Origin: Sedimentisphaerales bacterium | GTDB lineage: Bacteria > Planctomycetota > Phycisphaerae > Sedimentisphaerales > SG8-4 | Assembly (NCBI GenBank): GCA_016928975.1 | Contig: JAFGJR010000114.1 | Span: 1 to 41,674 of the forward strand | Length of the DNA: 41,674 bases | Reading direction: 5' to 3' | In this document: piece by piece, positions 23,284 to 30,201 of the stretch | How the letters are laid out: each line of letters begins with the position of its first letter | How positions within the stretch are numbered: the stretch's first letter is position 1 | Translations under genes and position numbers: made by a program | The notes under the pieces: model-generated | Told to the model about the DNA's origin: nothing | Database searches by the model: none | The model's input: only the letters and a program-made list of their open reading frames with translations

Positions 23284-25128
23284 CTATCTCCTGGCTTGAT
23301 CGAGGATCAGGCTCTTGACCTTCTGGCTGGGCAGGTTCAGCGCTCCGTAGGCCGCGGCGGCCGCCGCACGAAGGGCCGGGTCCGTGTCGGATCCGCTGAT
23401 CAGTTCATACGTCGCGTTGATGGCCGGGTCGGCGAGCAGATTGCCGTACAGCTTGGCGGAGTTGACGAGCGACTCAAAAGCCGCAACCCGCACGTCCGGG
23501 TCGCCGGACGCATCGAGCGCCATGTCCGCGATAGCCCGCTGAGCGTTGGGATTGTTCACGTACGCCAGCACCTGTCCGGCCAGAATCTGGAGTTCCGGCC
23601 GTGTCGACTTCGTCGCACCCACGAGTGCAGGTTGCGCCAACGCCAGATCGATCACCGGATTGCGACTGACCGCCAGCTCCAGCATCGCCTGGGCGGATCG
23701 AAGGGCATAGCGGTCCGCCATTTCCGGCGTCCACTGCTCCGCAGCCCCGGTCATGGGCTCCTGGCCTCCCGATGCCAGCGCTTCAGCGAGGTTCTGCACA
23801 ACGATTCCACTCTCGGTAAACGGCTGACGCGGCCCAGCGTTGGCGATCGCGATGGCGGCGCTATACCGTACCGACCGATCCGCAAACGCAAGCGCCTGCA
23901 GCAACGGCTGCGACGGGCCGAGTGTGTACATCAGCGATCTCTCGCCGGCGGTTCTCGCCAGGGCCTCGACGGCCCCCAGCGCCACGGCCGTGTTCCTGTC
24001 GTTGACGGCGCGAGCCAGCGCCTGGTGCAGATACTCCGGACCCGACGTCGTCGCATAGACCAACGCGTTGCCGTGCTCCGTCCCGAAGTACTCCGGCATC
24101 GGAATGCCCGTCGACTCGGCTTTGAAAAACGCGGCCAGCCACAGGCCGATAGCGAAACCGAACTGCTCCTGTGCCTTCAGCGACCACTCGCAGCAGCGCA
24201 TGGCCATCAGCTCGTGGAAGTACTCGCGAGCCACTTCGACCCGGGCCAGCCGGCTGGTGTCGCCGTCCCAGAACCAGATATTGGCGACCGGGACCCCTTC
24301 CGGCGGACTGAGCGATTCCCTGTGATAGTAGTACTGCTCCGCCAACTGGAAGAACAGAGCCGCCGCCGGGGAGTCGACCGCCCGACGGTCGATCCTGCGA
24401 AGACCGTCGGTGGCCAGAGCGCGAAGCTCCGCCGACTGGTCGTTCTCCGCCACGTACTTGAGATACGGCAGGGCCTGGGGGTAACCGATTTTGCCCAGGG
24501 CGCGAACGATCTCGGCGCGGACCTGGTCATTGTTCGTTTGCAGCGCGGCCGCCAGAGGCCGGATCGCCGGCTGGCCGATCTGGGGTAGCGCCTCAATCAT
24601 CGCGGCCAGCTCGTTCTTGGCGGCTGGGTCGCGCATGATGTCAGCCATTGCATCGAGCAGGAATGGCACGGAGTACTCTCCCGCGTCACGCAGCCGCTGG
24701 GTGGCTATGGCCTTGCCGCGAGGCGTGGTGCCGAGCCGCCGAATCTCATCGACAATCAGCCTCGGGTCCGTGCGCCGGGCAAACCGACCCCGGTCAATCA
24801 CCCCCAGAAGCTGCTGTGTCACCTTGGCCAACTCCTCGTCCCTGGCGGTCTCTGCGACCCTCATCGCGAAATCGTAGCCCTGCGGGTTCTGCTGAACGTG
24901 CTCGAACAGCGCCACCGGGTCGGGGTCGCCCTGCAGGATGGCCTGGGCATAGCCCTTGGCCAGGTCGAGACGCCCAATCATGGTATAATGGAGGAAGTCG
25001 TTCCAGTCCTCTTGCAGTGTCTGTTGTGGGACGGCCGCACCCGCCGCCGTCTCGCCTTGCGCAAACGTGGCGCCGACCACGCAAGTTCCTATAATCAGAA
25101 TCACCGCGACGGTTCGTCCGTTCAGCAT
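23284..25128 (-). CDS. Exported HEAT-repeat protein
   Basis: A 614-aa protein with signal peptide MLNGRTVAVILIIGTCVVGATFA and then only alpha-helical repeats. Helix pairs of HEAT/PBS-lyase type are clear at 150-260 (SVPFLLDAMADIM, AIRPLAAALQTNNDQVRAEIVRALGKIG) and 380-600 (AVALGAVEALARTAG, SVRYSAAIAIANAG, DPDVRVAAFESLVNS, DPALRAAAAAAYGAL). A middle region 265-360 (YYYHRESLSPPEGVPVANIWFW) is not repeat-like and seems particular to this family. It is probably a periplasmic scaffold; no catalytic residues are evident. ATG 25128 has GGAG 9 nt upstream; a TTG two codons earlier is possible. The 5' leader carries an inverted repeat. Confidence 0.8.
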   Translation of the reverse strand: MLNGRTVAVILIIGTCVVGATFAQGETAAGAAVPQQTLQEDWNDFLHYTMIGRLDLAKGYAQAILQGDPDPVALFEHVQQNPQGYDFAMRVAETARDEELAKVTQQLLGVIDRGRFARRTDPRLIVDEIRRLGTTPRGKAIATQRLRDAGEYSVPFLLDAMADIMRDPAAKNELAAMIEALPQIGQPAIRPLAAALQTNNDQVRAEIVRALGKIGYPQALPYLKYVAENDQSAELRALATDGLRRIDRRAVDSPAAALFFQLAEQYYYHRESLSPPEGVPVANIWFWDGDTSRLARVEVAREYFHELMAMRCCEWSLKAQEQFGFAIGLWLAAFFKAESTGIPMPEYFGTEHGNALVYATTSGPEYLHQALARAVNDRNTAVALGAVEALARTAGERSLMYTLGPSQPLLQALAFADRSVRYSAAIAIANAGPRQPFTESGIVVQNLAEALASGGQEPMTGAAEQWTPEMADRYALRSAQAMLELAVSRNPVIDLALAQPALVGATKSTRPELQILAGQVLAYVNNPNAQRAIADMALDASGDPDVRVAAFESLVNSAKLYGNLLADPAINATYELISGSDTDPALRAAAAAAYGALNLPSQKVKSLILDQARR

Positions 25129-25174
25129 CGACAAGTCTCCAGGTGCCCCTTGTTTGGTTATAGGACCCGCCTGG

Positions 25175-25230
25175 CTGCAAAATGCAGCAGAAATGGTTCG
25201 GAAAGCTCCTTATCTCGCGGCATTTTGCAG
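25175..25230. repeat. Inverted repeat with CTGCAAAATGC termini in the HEAT gene leader
   Basis: Arms CTGCAAAATGC (25175-25185) and GCATTTTGCAG (25220-25230) are perfect 11-bp inverted repeats around 34 nt. The termini are the same as part of the outer stem of the 182-bp element at 28685-28866. It lies inside the predicted untranslated leader. Confidence 0.6.
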
Positions 25231-25303
25231 TCGGGCGGTCCATCCTTTCCCAGGGCGGTTACAAACTACAAGCCGGTGTAAGTATTCGGCTCCAACACAG
25301 TTA

Positions 25304-25332
25304 TACTAAAGTCAAATGCCCCCCCTGTCAAC
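25304..25332 (-). promoter_or_regulatory. Sigma-70 promoter of the HEAT-repeat gene
   Basis: Minus strand TTGACA (25332-25327, 6/6), 17-nt spacer, TAGTAT (25309-25304, 4/6); an A/T tract lies directly upstream of the -35 box as in UP elements. Predicted leader of about 170 nt. Confidence 0.5.
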
Positions 25333-25477
25333 AAAAAACCCCCTTGCCCAGCCTCCCCATTTTGCCACTGCAACTCACGCATTGGCCCCATCGTCAAAGT
25401 CCCGACGTTCCCTACGGGATCGCACAGGATCCCTTCCCACCGCAGCAGCGGGTAGTCGCGCCCCTCCCTCATCACAC

Positions 25478-27340
25478 TCACTTCTCCAGGGGACGATTCA
25501 TACCAGACGAGCCGCCTTCTTTCAGCCAGTGCTGGGCCAGGATATCGAGATCAGCGAAATCGACCCTACAGTCCCCATTGATGTCCCCGGCCACAATCGT
25601 CTCGCAGACCGGCCCGCCGAAGTAGCTCTTCGAAGCCTCCGCCGTCCCGCCATAAGCACCCAGATTGATCCGCCCACCACTAGGGAACGGCTCACTACCA
25701 ATAGCGAGATTCGGGTCGCCTGCATCAATGCAAGGGCTGGTAATGTTATCCATCACCCACGCCTTCGTCACAGGATTCCAACGTCCCCCCTGGGACTTCA
25801 GGTGATAGTCCCCATCCATCCAGACATCATCGGCCGGATCATCAGCAGTACCGTTCGGATCCCAGTAACCTGGACTGGCGAAGCAGGGGTCTGTTTCGAT
25901 ATTGCCCTGGCCCCAGGTGATCATGGCATTGGGATCGTGAACGGCTGTCTGACCGCCAGAAGAGTCTGTGTATCGGACTGTGACGGCTCCATGATCATTC
26001 CAGATCTCGTCCCCGCCGTCAGAGACTATACAGTTGATTATGTCCACACTGCCTCGCGGGTACATTCCTGTGTCCGCTGGCGTCGCCGCCAGGAGGAATC
26101 GCCCATGAGAGGCTCTATTCCCCGACACGGTACAATTGAGCAGACGTACCTCACTCATTCTCATCCAGATCACCCCACCCGTCTTGTACGCGCTGTTGCC
26201 CGCGAATACGCTGTTACTCAACGTAGTGAAGTCCGAGGAGCTACTCACCAGTATTGCACCGCCATAGGCAGCTTGGTTGCCCACGAATTTGCAGCCCCAC
26301 GTCCCGAGTGCCCCGTCAGACAGCAAGATGGCTCCGCCACTTCCTGAAGCCACGTTTTGGCTCAGCACGCAATTCACTAACTTGGTGGCCGTGGCACCTG
26401 AATACAATCCTCCTCCACTATCGGCGGTATTCTGGGAGAATGAGCAGTCTGTGAGCAGGGCATTCCCGGCACCCAGAGCCAGTCCCCCCCCATCCCCGGT
26501 AGTCTGGTTGCGCTCGAATGTACAATTTGAGAGGGTCGTATCGCCGCCACCGCAGGATAGCCCCCCGGTACCGCGATAGCCGACGTTTTCGGAGAAGGTG
26601 CACCTCTCAAGAGTCAGGTGGTCGATGTACGACAAGGACGCTCCGCCGTTAGCTATCTCCGCATAGTTCCGTTCGAATGTGCAACCGCGCACCGTGACCG
26701 TGCCAACAGACTTCGAGGACACGTAGACATACATGGCGCCCCCGAAATGCACAGGCTGAGGGAACTCCTCCGGTCCATCCATCTTTCGGACGAAGGCGTA
26801 GCCACCAGTGATGATGAACCCATCCAGTTCGGCGGTCAAGTCGCCCTGTAACCAGCCACTTTCATTGTAGCTGACCACATGGATGCAGTTGTCGCTTCGC
26901 GTCGGCTCATCCCTGGCGGCGAGAAGGTCGGCCAGTTCCACATCATTACCGGCCAGATCACCACTGAGAATGCTCTTGTATGCGCCAATATCTCTGATAT
27001 TCGGGTCCGGCATCCCCACGCCGGCGAAGCCTCCCCTCAGCGTCACTTGATCGATCAGATGGAAGGTGGCATCGCGGCTCCGCGAGCCCCCCGGATTGGC
27101 CGCACTGCGGTCCGGCTTGTAGACCCCCTGAGCTACCCACACCTCCACCGGCTTCTCTGCTGACTTTGCAGACGTCAGGGCATCTTGCAGGTACTTGAAC
27201 GCATTCTGCCAAGAGGAACCGTTACCCTGACCATTGGCGTCGTCGTCCACATAGATGATCTTGGCGAGAGATGCCGGGCACGTCGCGAGAATGAGGGTAC
27301 AAACGATGATTGTGAGACTTGGCCTTTCGTTCTCTTCCAT
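25478..27340 (-). CDS. Secreted beta-helix protein with dockerin-like C-terminus
   Basis: A 620-aa exported protein. Signal peptide 1-26 (LTIIVCTLILATCPASLA), then IIYVDDDANGQGNGSSWQNAFKYLQDAL, the start of the choice-of-anchor-Q/polymorphic-membrane-protein-like beta-helix family. Many coils carry NCTFERN/GGGLALGAG-type repeats (residues 210-440). Residues 520-570 (YHLKSQGGRWNPVTKAWVMDNITSPCIDAGDPN) are the typical family tail. The C-terminus DINGDCRVDFADLDILAQHWL is a dockerin-like calcium-binding loop-helix found in many planctomycete secreted proteins. Probably a cell-surface polysaccharide-binding or -cleaving protein; activity unproven. GGGAG is 9 nt before the ATG. Confidence 0.85.
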   Translation of the reverse strand: MEENERPSLTIIVCTLILATCPASLAKIIYVDDDANGQGNGSSWQNAFKYLQDALTSAKSAEKPVEVWVAQGVYKPDRSAANPGGSRSRDATFHLIDQVTLRGGFAGVGMPDPNIRDIGAYKSILSGDLAGNDVELADLLAARDEPTRSDNCIHVVSYNESGWLQGDLTAELDGFIITGGYAFVRKMDGPEEFPQPVHFGGAMYVYVSSKSVGTVTVRGCTFERNYAEIANGGASLSYIDHLTLERCTFSENVGYRGTGGLSCGGGDTTLSNCTFERNQTTGDGGGLALGAGNALLTDCSFSQNTADSGGGLYSGATATKLVNCVLSQNVASGSGGAILLSDGALGTWGCKFVGNQAAYGGAILVSSSSDFTTLSNSVFAGNSAYKTGGVIWMRMSEVRLLNCTVSGNRASHGRFLLAATPADTGMYPRGSVDIINCIVSDGGDEIWNDHGAVTVRYTDSSGGQTAVHDPNAMITWGQGNIETDPCFASPGYWDPNGTADDPADDVWMDGDYHLKSQGGRWNPVTKAWVMDNITSPCIDAGDPNLAIGSEPFPSGGRINLGAYGGTAEASKSYFGGPVCETIVAGDINGDCRVDFADLDILAQHWLKEGGSSGMNRPLEK

Positions 27341-27535
27341 CTTCCGCTCCCTTCAACGCATGGTACATGGCGTCACGCGGCGGCTCGTACAGGAGCCTCC
27401 GTGCTACTTGACAGGACCATCCGTCGGATCGCGAAGGCCAGCGGCGTATGAAAGGCGATACGAGAATATGATGACGGATAGGAATATGATCGATCCCTGG
27501 CCTGCCTTCGGTATCCGGTTTTCTCGTTTCAATGC

Positions 27536-27565
27536 ATTCTACCGCCGGAACGCGGGATAATGCAA
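27536..27565 (-). promoter_or_regulatory. Possible promoter of the beta-helix/dockerin gene
   Basis: Minus strand TTGCAT (27565-27560) and TAGAAT (27541-27536, 5/6) with an 18-nt spacer, about 190 nt before the ATG. Confidence 0.35.
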
Positions 27566-27571
27566 GCGCTT
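27564..27571. promoter_or_regulatory. Possible LacI-family box at the beta-helix gene promoter
   Basis: AAGCGCTT, the same core octamer as in the sugar porter promoter, in the context GCAAGCGCTTTTGC. It abuts the predicted -35 box. Confidence 0.3.
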
Positions 27572-27631
27572 TTGCCGAGGAATCTGTCCGGAAAGTGGTC
27601 CGACATTCGGCGGGTGTCGTGACTCCGCGTA

Positions 27632-27675
27632 GGGCGAGCGTCCCCGCTCGCCCAGGTCGTGCGTGGACGCACGAC
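27632..27675. repeat. Twin-hairpin palindromic element (third sequence family)
   Basis: Two perfect adjacent hairpins: GGGCGAGCG/CGCTCGCCC (27632-27640, 27645-27653; loop TCCC) and GTCGTGCG/CGCACGAC (27656-27663, 27668-27675; loop TGGA). It lies 20 nt after the stop of the isomerase gene and might end its transcript, but has no U-tract. Confidence 0.65.
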
Positions 27676-27694
27676 CCACGAAGAGCGCGCCGGC

Positions 27695-28648
27695 TCAACT
27701 GAAGGCTTTGCGCAGGACGGCTAAGCTCTTGGGGATGGCGGTTTTGTAGTCCTCGTTGCCTTCGAATTCGAGCGAGACGTAGCCTCGGAAGTTGTGCTTT
27801 TTCAGGATCGCAGCGATGCGGGGATAGTCGAGGTCGAGCGTATACCAGAGGCCGCCGCCGTAGTAGGTCTTGGCCTGAACCAGGACCGTCTGCGGGGCGC
27901 ACTGTTCGAGCTTCTGGTAGGGGTCTTCGAGGAAGTTGCCGGTGTCGAGCAGGACGCGCAGCCAGGGCGAGTCGATGGTATTGACGATCCGCAGCAGGCC
28001 CTCCGGGGTCCGCGCCAGGCCCCAATGGTTCTCCAAACCGAGGATCACGCCGCACTCTTGGGCCTTCGGCAGGCACTTGCCGATACTGTCGACGACCCAC
28101 TTGAAGCCGTCTTCCTCCGTATAGCCCGGCAGGACCGGCTCAATGCCGCGATTGGCCATGAGATCGTCGAAGCTCCTGGTCGTGCCCCAGCGGCCGGTGT
28201 TGATCCGGATGATCGGAATGCCCAGCCGGTAGGCGATCTCGATCTGCTTGATCGTAAGGTCAACGTTCTGCTGCCGCTTTGCCGCATCCGGCGAGACGAA
28301 ACCCTGGTGGGTGGACATGCAGCACAGGTCCAGACCGTCGATCAGGGCGCGACGCTTGAGCTTTTGCAGGTAGGCGTTGTCCTCGCTCTCCATCTGCATG
28401 AGCAGGATGTCCACGCCGTCGAAGCCCATGCGGGCCGCCTCGTCGATGCACGTCTCGATGGGTATCTTGAGATTGTCTTTGAATCGCCAGAAGGAATACG
28501 TGGAGACCGCGATCGGATTGCCGCGACGTGCACCCGAGTCACTCGATGCCTCGCCTTGTGACTTCTCAGCGGCGCGGCCCATTGTGCTGATTCCCGTCAT
28601 CGCCGCCACCGACCCGACCATAAACGTTCTGCGGTCTACTGTCGCCAT
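27695..28648 (-). CDS. Tat-exported sugar phosphate isomerase/epimerase-like TIM-barrel protein
   Basis: A 317-aa protein with a Tat signal (RRTFMVGSVAAMTGISTMGRA) followed by a xylose-isomerase-like TIM barrel (AP-endonuclease family 2 fold). Visible: NPIAVSTYSFW, ARMGFDGVDILLMQME, CCMSTHQGFVSP, IIRINTGRWGT, GVILGLENHWG, LLDTGNFLEDPYQKLEQ, VLVQAKTYYG and GYVSLEFEGNED, the usual metal-ligand strands (Glu, Asp, His, Glu). The reaction is likely isomerisation or epimerisation of a sugar or sugar derivative in the periplasm. ATG 28648 has AAAGGAG 7 nt upstream; the in-frame extension to 28780 runs into the palindromic element and is not coding. It lies 220 bp downstream of the radical SAM gene. 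Confidence 0.82.
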   Translation of the reverse strand: MATVDRRTFMVGSVAAMTGISTMGRAAEKSQGEASSDSGARRGNPIAVSTYSFWRFKDNLKIPIETCIDEAARMGFDGVDILLMQMESEDNAYLQKLKRRALIDGLDLCCMSTHQGFVSPDAAKRQQNVDLTIKQIEIAYRLGIPIIRINTGRWGTTRSFDDLMANRGIEPVLPGYTEEDGFKWVVDSIGKCLPKAQECGVILGLENHWGLARTPEGLLRIVNTIDSPWLRVLLDTGNFLEDPYQKLEQCAPQTVLVQAKTYYGGGLWYTLDLDYPRIAAILKKHNFRGYVSLEFEGNEDYKTAIPKSLAVLRKAFS

Positions 28649-28684
28649 ATCGCTGCTCCTTTCGTTGAAGTCGCTACATGTTGA

Positions 28685-28866
28685 CTGGGCTTCTGCAAAA
28701 TGCACATTGGGCCTACTTTGGGAAGGAGAAATCTCGTTTCTCGATTTCTCCTTCCCAAACTGTAACTGTAGCATAGACAACTCCCTTGCGCCAATTCTTC
28801 AAGGAAATCGGAGAATGAGATTTCCTTGAAGAATATAGGCCCAATGTGCATTTTGCAGAAGTCCAG
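28685..28866. repeat. 182-bp nested cruciform element
   Basis: Outer arms 28685-28715 and 28836-28866 are complementary at 30 of 31 positions. Inside are two perfect hairpins: 28717-28733/28743-28759 (17 bp, 9-nt loop) and 28794-28809/28819-28834 (16 bp, 9-nt loop), with a 34-nt unpaired spacer. The right arm ends 2 nt before the stop of the radical SAM gene. No reading frame, and no terminator-type U-tract. It could be a miniature mobile palindrome or a processing/attenuation structure in the operon. Confidence 0.8.
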
Positions 28867-28868
28867 CG

Positions 28869-30053
28869 TTAGGTCAACTGCCTGGGCCTGACAAGGGCGC
28901 CGGTGCGGATTTGTGCGGCGATCTGCATGAATCGCGGCATCGCGTGGTCGAAGAATTGCCGGTAGCTCTCGCAGAAATAGCTGTGTGGCACCCCCGCCCC
29001 CGGGGGTGGTCCCTTGGGTTCCCCAGCCGAGGGCGGCTGGGCCACATGTGGCACCCGGTCCTTCATGCATCCGCCGCGACACAGCGCCAGATGCCGGCAG
29101 ACGAGGCACTTGTTGGGGATCGCCTGCTTCTTGCGGGCGAAGGCCTTCTTCTGCTCGCAGGCGGCGAGTTGCTCGATCGGCGTTTCGAGGATGTTGCCCA
29201 GCCGCCACGCCGGCTCGACGAAGAAGTCGCAGGGGAAGACGTCCCCGGTGTGCTCGATCACGATGTACTGGCTGCACTGACGGTCGAACGTGCAGAGCGT
29301 ATGATGGCCGTTGATGCAGTAGCTGAGAATAGAGTCGAAATCGCGGATGCTGAGCCGGTGCGGCCCGAACTGAACCCACCGGTCGAAAACACGACACAAG
29401 AAGTCCCCGTATTGCTTCGGCGTAACGGAGAACTCGGCGATCTCGCCGGTCGACGGGTCCACCTCCACGCAGGGGATGAACTGCAAGTATCGCACGCCCA
29501 GATCGATCAGGAAATCGAGGATCTCGTCGGGGTGGTCGGCGGTGAGACGGTTGACGAGCGTGAGCGTGTTGAACTCGACCCTGTGCTCTTTGCAGCAGTC
29601 GATGGCCCGCATGACGCGGTCCCACGTGCCGTGGCCGCCGAGGTCGAGCCGGTAGCGGTCGTGCAGCTCCTTCGGCCCGTCGATGCTGACGCCGACTAAG
29701 AACTTGCTCTCGTGCAAAAACCGGCACCATGCGGCGTCGTTCAGGAGGATCGCATTGGTCTGGAGTGAGTTGCCGACCTCCTGGCCGGCGACGCCGTGCT
29801 TGGTTTGAAGCTCAACCGCTCTCTTGTAGAAGTCCAGGCCCATCAGGGTCGGCTCACCCCCCTGCCACGCAAAACCCGACAATTGAAACCGCAGACCCAT
29901 GTAATCCCTGACGAGCTTTTCGAGCACCTCGTCGCTCATCCGCTGCCGGCCGGTGCCAACCTGCGGCGCACGGCACTTGTAGAAGCAGTACGTGCAATCG
30001 ACGTTGCAGTCGGAACCGGAGGGCTTGATCAGAAGTGTAAACGGCTGCACCAT
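28869..30053 (-). CDS. Radical SAM/SPASM protein, anaerobic sulfatase-maturase type, with in-frame palindromic insert
   Basis: A 394-aa cytoplasmic iron-sulfur enzyme. Radical SAM motif CNVDCTYCFY (Cys16, Cys20, Cys23) near the N-terminus, then GFAWQGGEPTLMGLDFY. The SPASM part supplies further cysteines: CTFDRQC, GDVFPCDFFV, CLVCRHLALCRGGCMKDR and YFCESYRQFFDHA. This order is that of anaerobic sulfatase-maturating enzymes, which turn an active-site Cys or Ser of sulfatases into formylglycine. No sulfatase gene is in the window. Between CRGGCMKDR and YFCESY the protein contains VAQPPSAGEPKGPPPGAGVPH from a palindromic element. ATG 30053 is used (AGGA upstream); the longer frame translates an intergenic repeat (SRLRGND). 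Confidence 0.88.
   Translation of the reverse strand: MVQPFTLLIKPSGSDCNVDCTYCFYKCRAPQVGTGRQRMSDEVLEKLVRDYMGLRFQLSGFAWQGGEPTLMGLDFYKRAVELQTKHGVAGQEVGNSLQTNAILLNDAAWCRFLHESKFLVGVSIDGPKELHDRYRLDLGGHGTWDRVMRAIDCCKEHRVEFNTLTLVNRLTADHPDEILDFLIDLGVRYLQFIPCVEVDPSTGEIAEFSVTPKQYGDFLCRVFDRWVQFGPHRLSIRDFDSILSYCINGHHTLCTFDRQCSQYIVIEHTGDVFPCDFFVEPAWRLGNILETPIEQLAACEQKKAFARKKQAIPNKCLVCRHLALCRGGCMKDRVPHVAQPPSAGEPKGPPPGAGVPHSYFCESYRQFFDHAMPRFMQIAAQIRTGALVRPRQLT
28983..29047 (-). repeat. Twin-hairpin palindromic element inside the radical SAM gene
   Basis: Second copy of the element at 19227-19278, same orientation relative to its gene and same reading frame. Hairpin 1 arms are identical (CCCAGCCG/CGGCTGGG) and hairpin 2 identical (ACCCCCG/CGGGGGT); the spacer between them is longer. 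Flanking ATGTGGC and GCCACAC form a partial outer stem. Translated as VAQPPSAGEPKGPPPGAGV. Confidence 0.8.
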
Positions 30054-30102
30054 GAATGATCCTATCGATGATTGACTGGCCAGCCAGACTATGGAACGGA
30101 CC

Positions 30103-30177
30103 ATGTCATTCCCGCGAAGGCGGGAATCCAGTCCTTTCCGCGGCATTCCTGGACCCCCGCCTTCGCGGGGGTGACAT
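30103..30177. repeat. REP-like palindromic element
   Basis: 75 bp with outer arms ATGTCA/TGACAT (30103-30108, 30172-30177), hairpin ATTCCCGC/GCGGGAAT (loop GAAG), central TCCAG/CTGGA, and hairpin ACCCCCGC/GCGGGGGT (loop CTTC). It belongs to the dispersed CCGCGAAGGCGGG repeats known from many environmental bacteria. It lies between the heparinase and radical SAM genes. A second copy is at 38844-38942. Confidence 0.75.
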
Positions 30178-30201
30178 CCTTGGCTGCATGTGACCTTTCA
30201 A

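Larger units (their letters stand above)
25129..25477. other. Gene-free leader and promoter region of the HEAT gene
   Basis: About 350 bp between two minus-strand genes. It holds the HEAT promoter (25304-25332), the leader inverted repeat (25175-25230) and the 3' end region of the beta-helix gene. No gene was found. Confidence 0.6.
27341..27694. other. Gene-free region with promoter, operator-like site and palindromic element
   Basis: A 354-bp gap between two minus-strand genes. It holds the likely promoter of the beta-helix gene, a LacI-type box and a twin hairpin. No gene was found. Confidence 0.6.

Noticed and set aside
28649..28780. 44-residue N-terminal extension of the isomerase-like protein
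   Set aside because: It would translate half of the cruciform element; the Tat signal and AAAGGAG site support ATG 28648.
28685..28866. Retron msr-msd RNA or a rho-independent terminator
   Set aside because: No reverse transcriptase gene nearby and no U-tract after the hairpins.
30054..30146. N-terminal extension of the radical SAM protein (SRLRGND)
   Set aside because: This is translation of the adjacent REP-like repeat; similarity to the family begins at ATG 30053.
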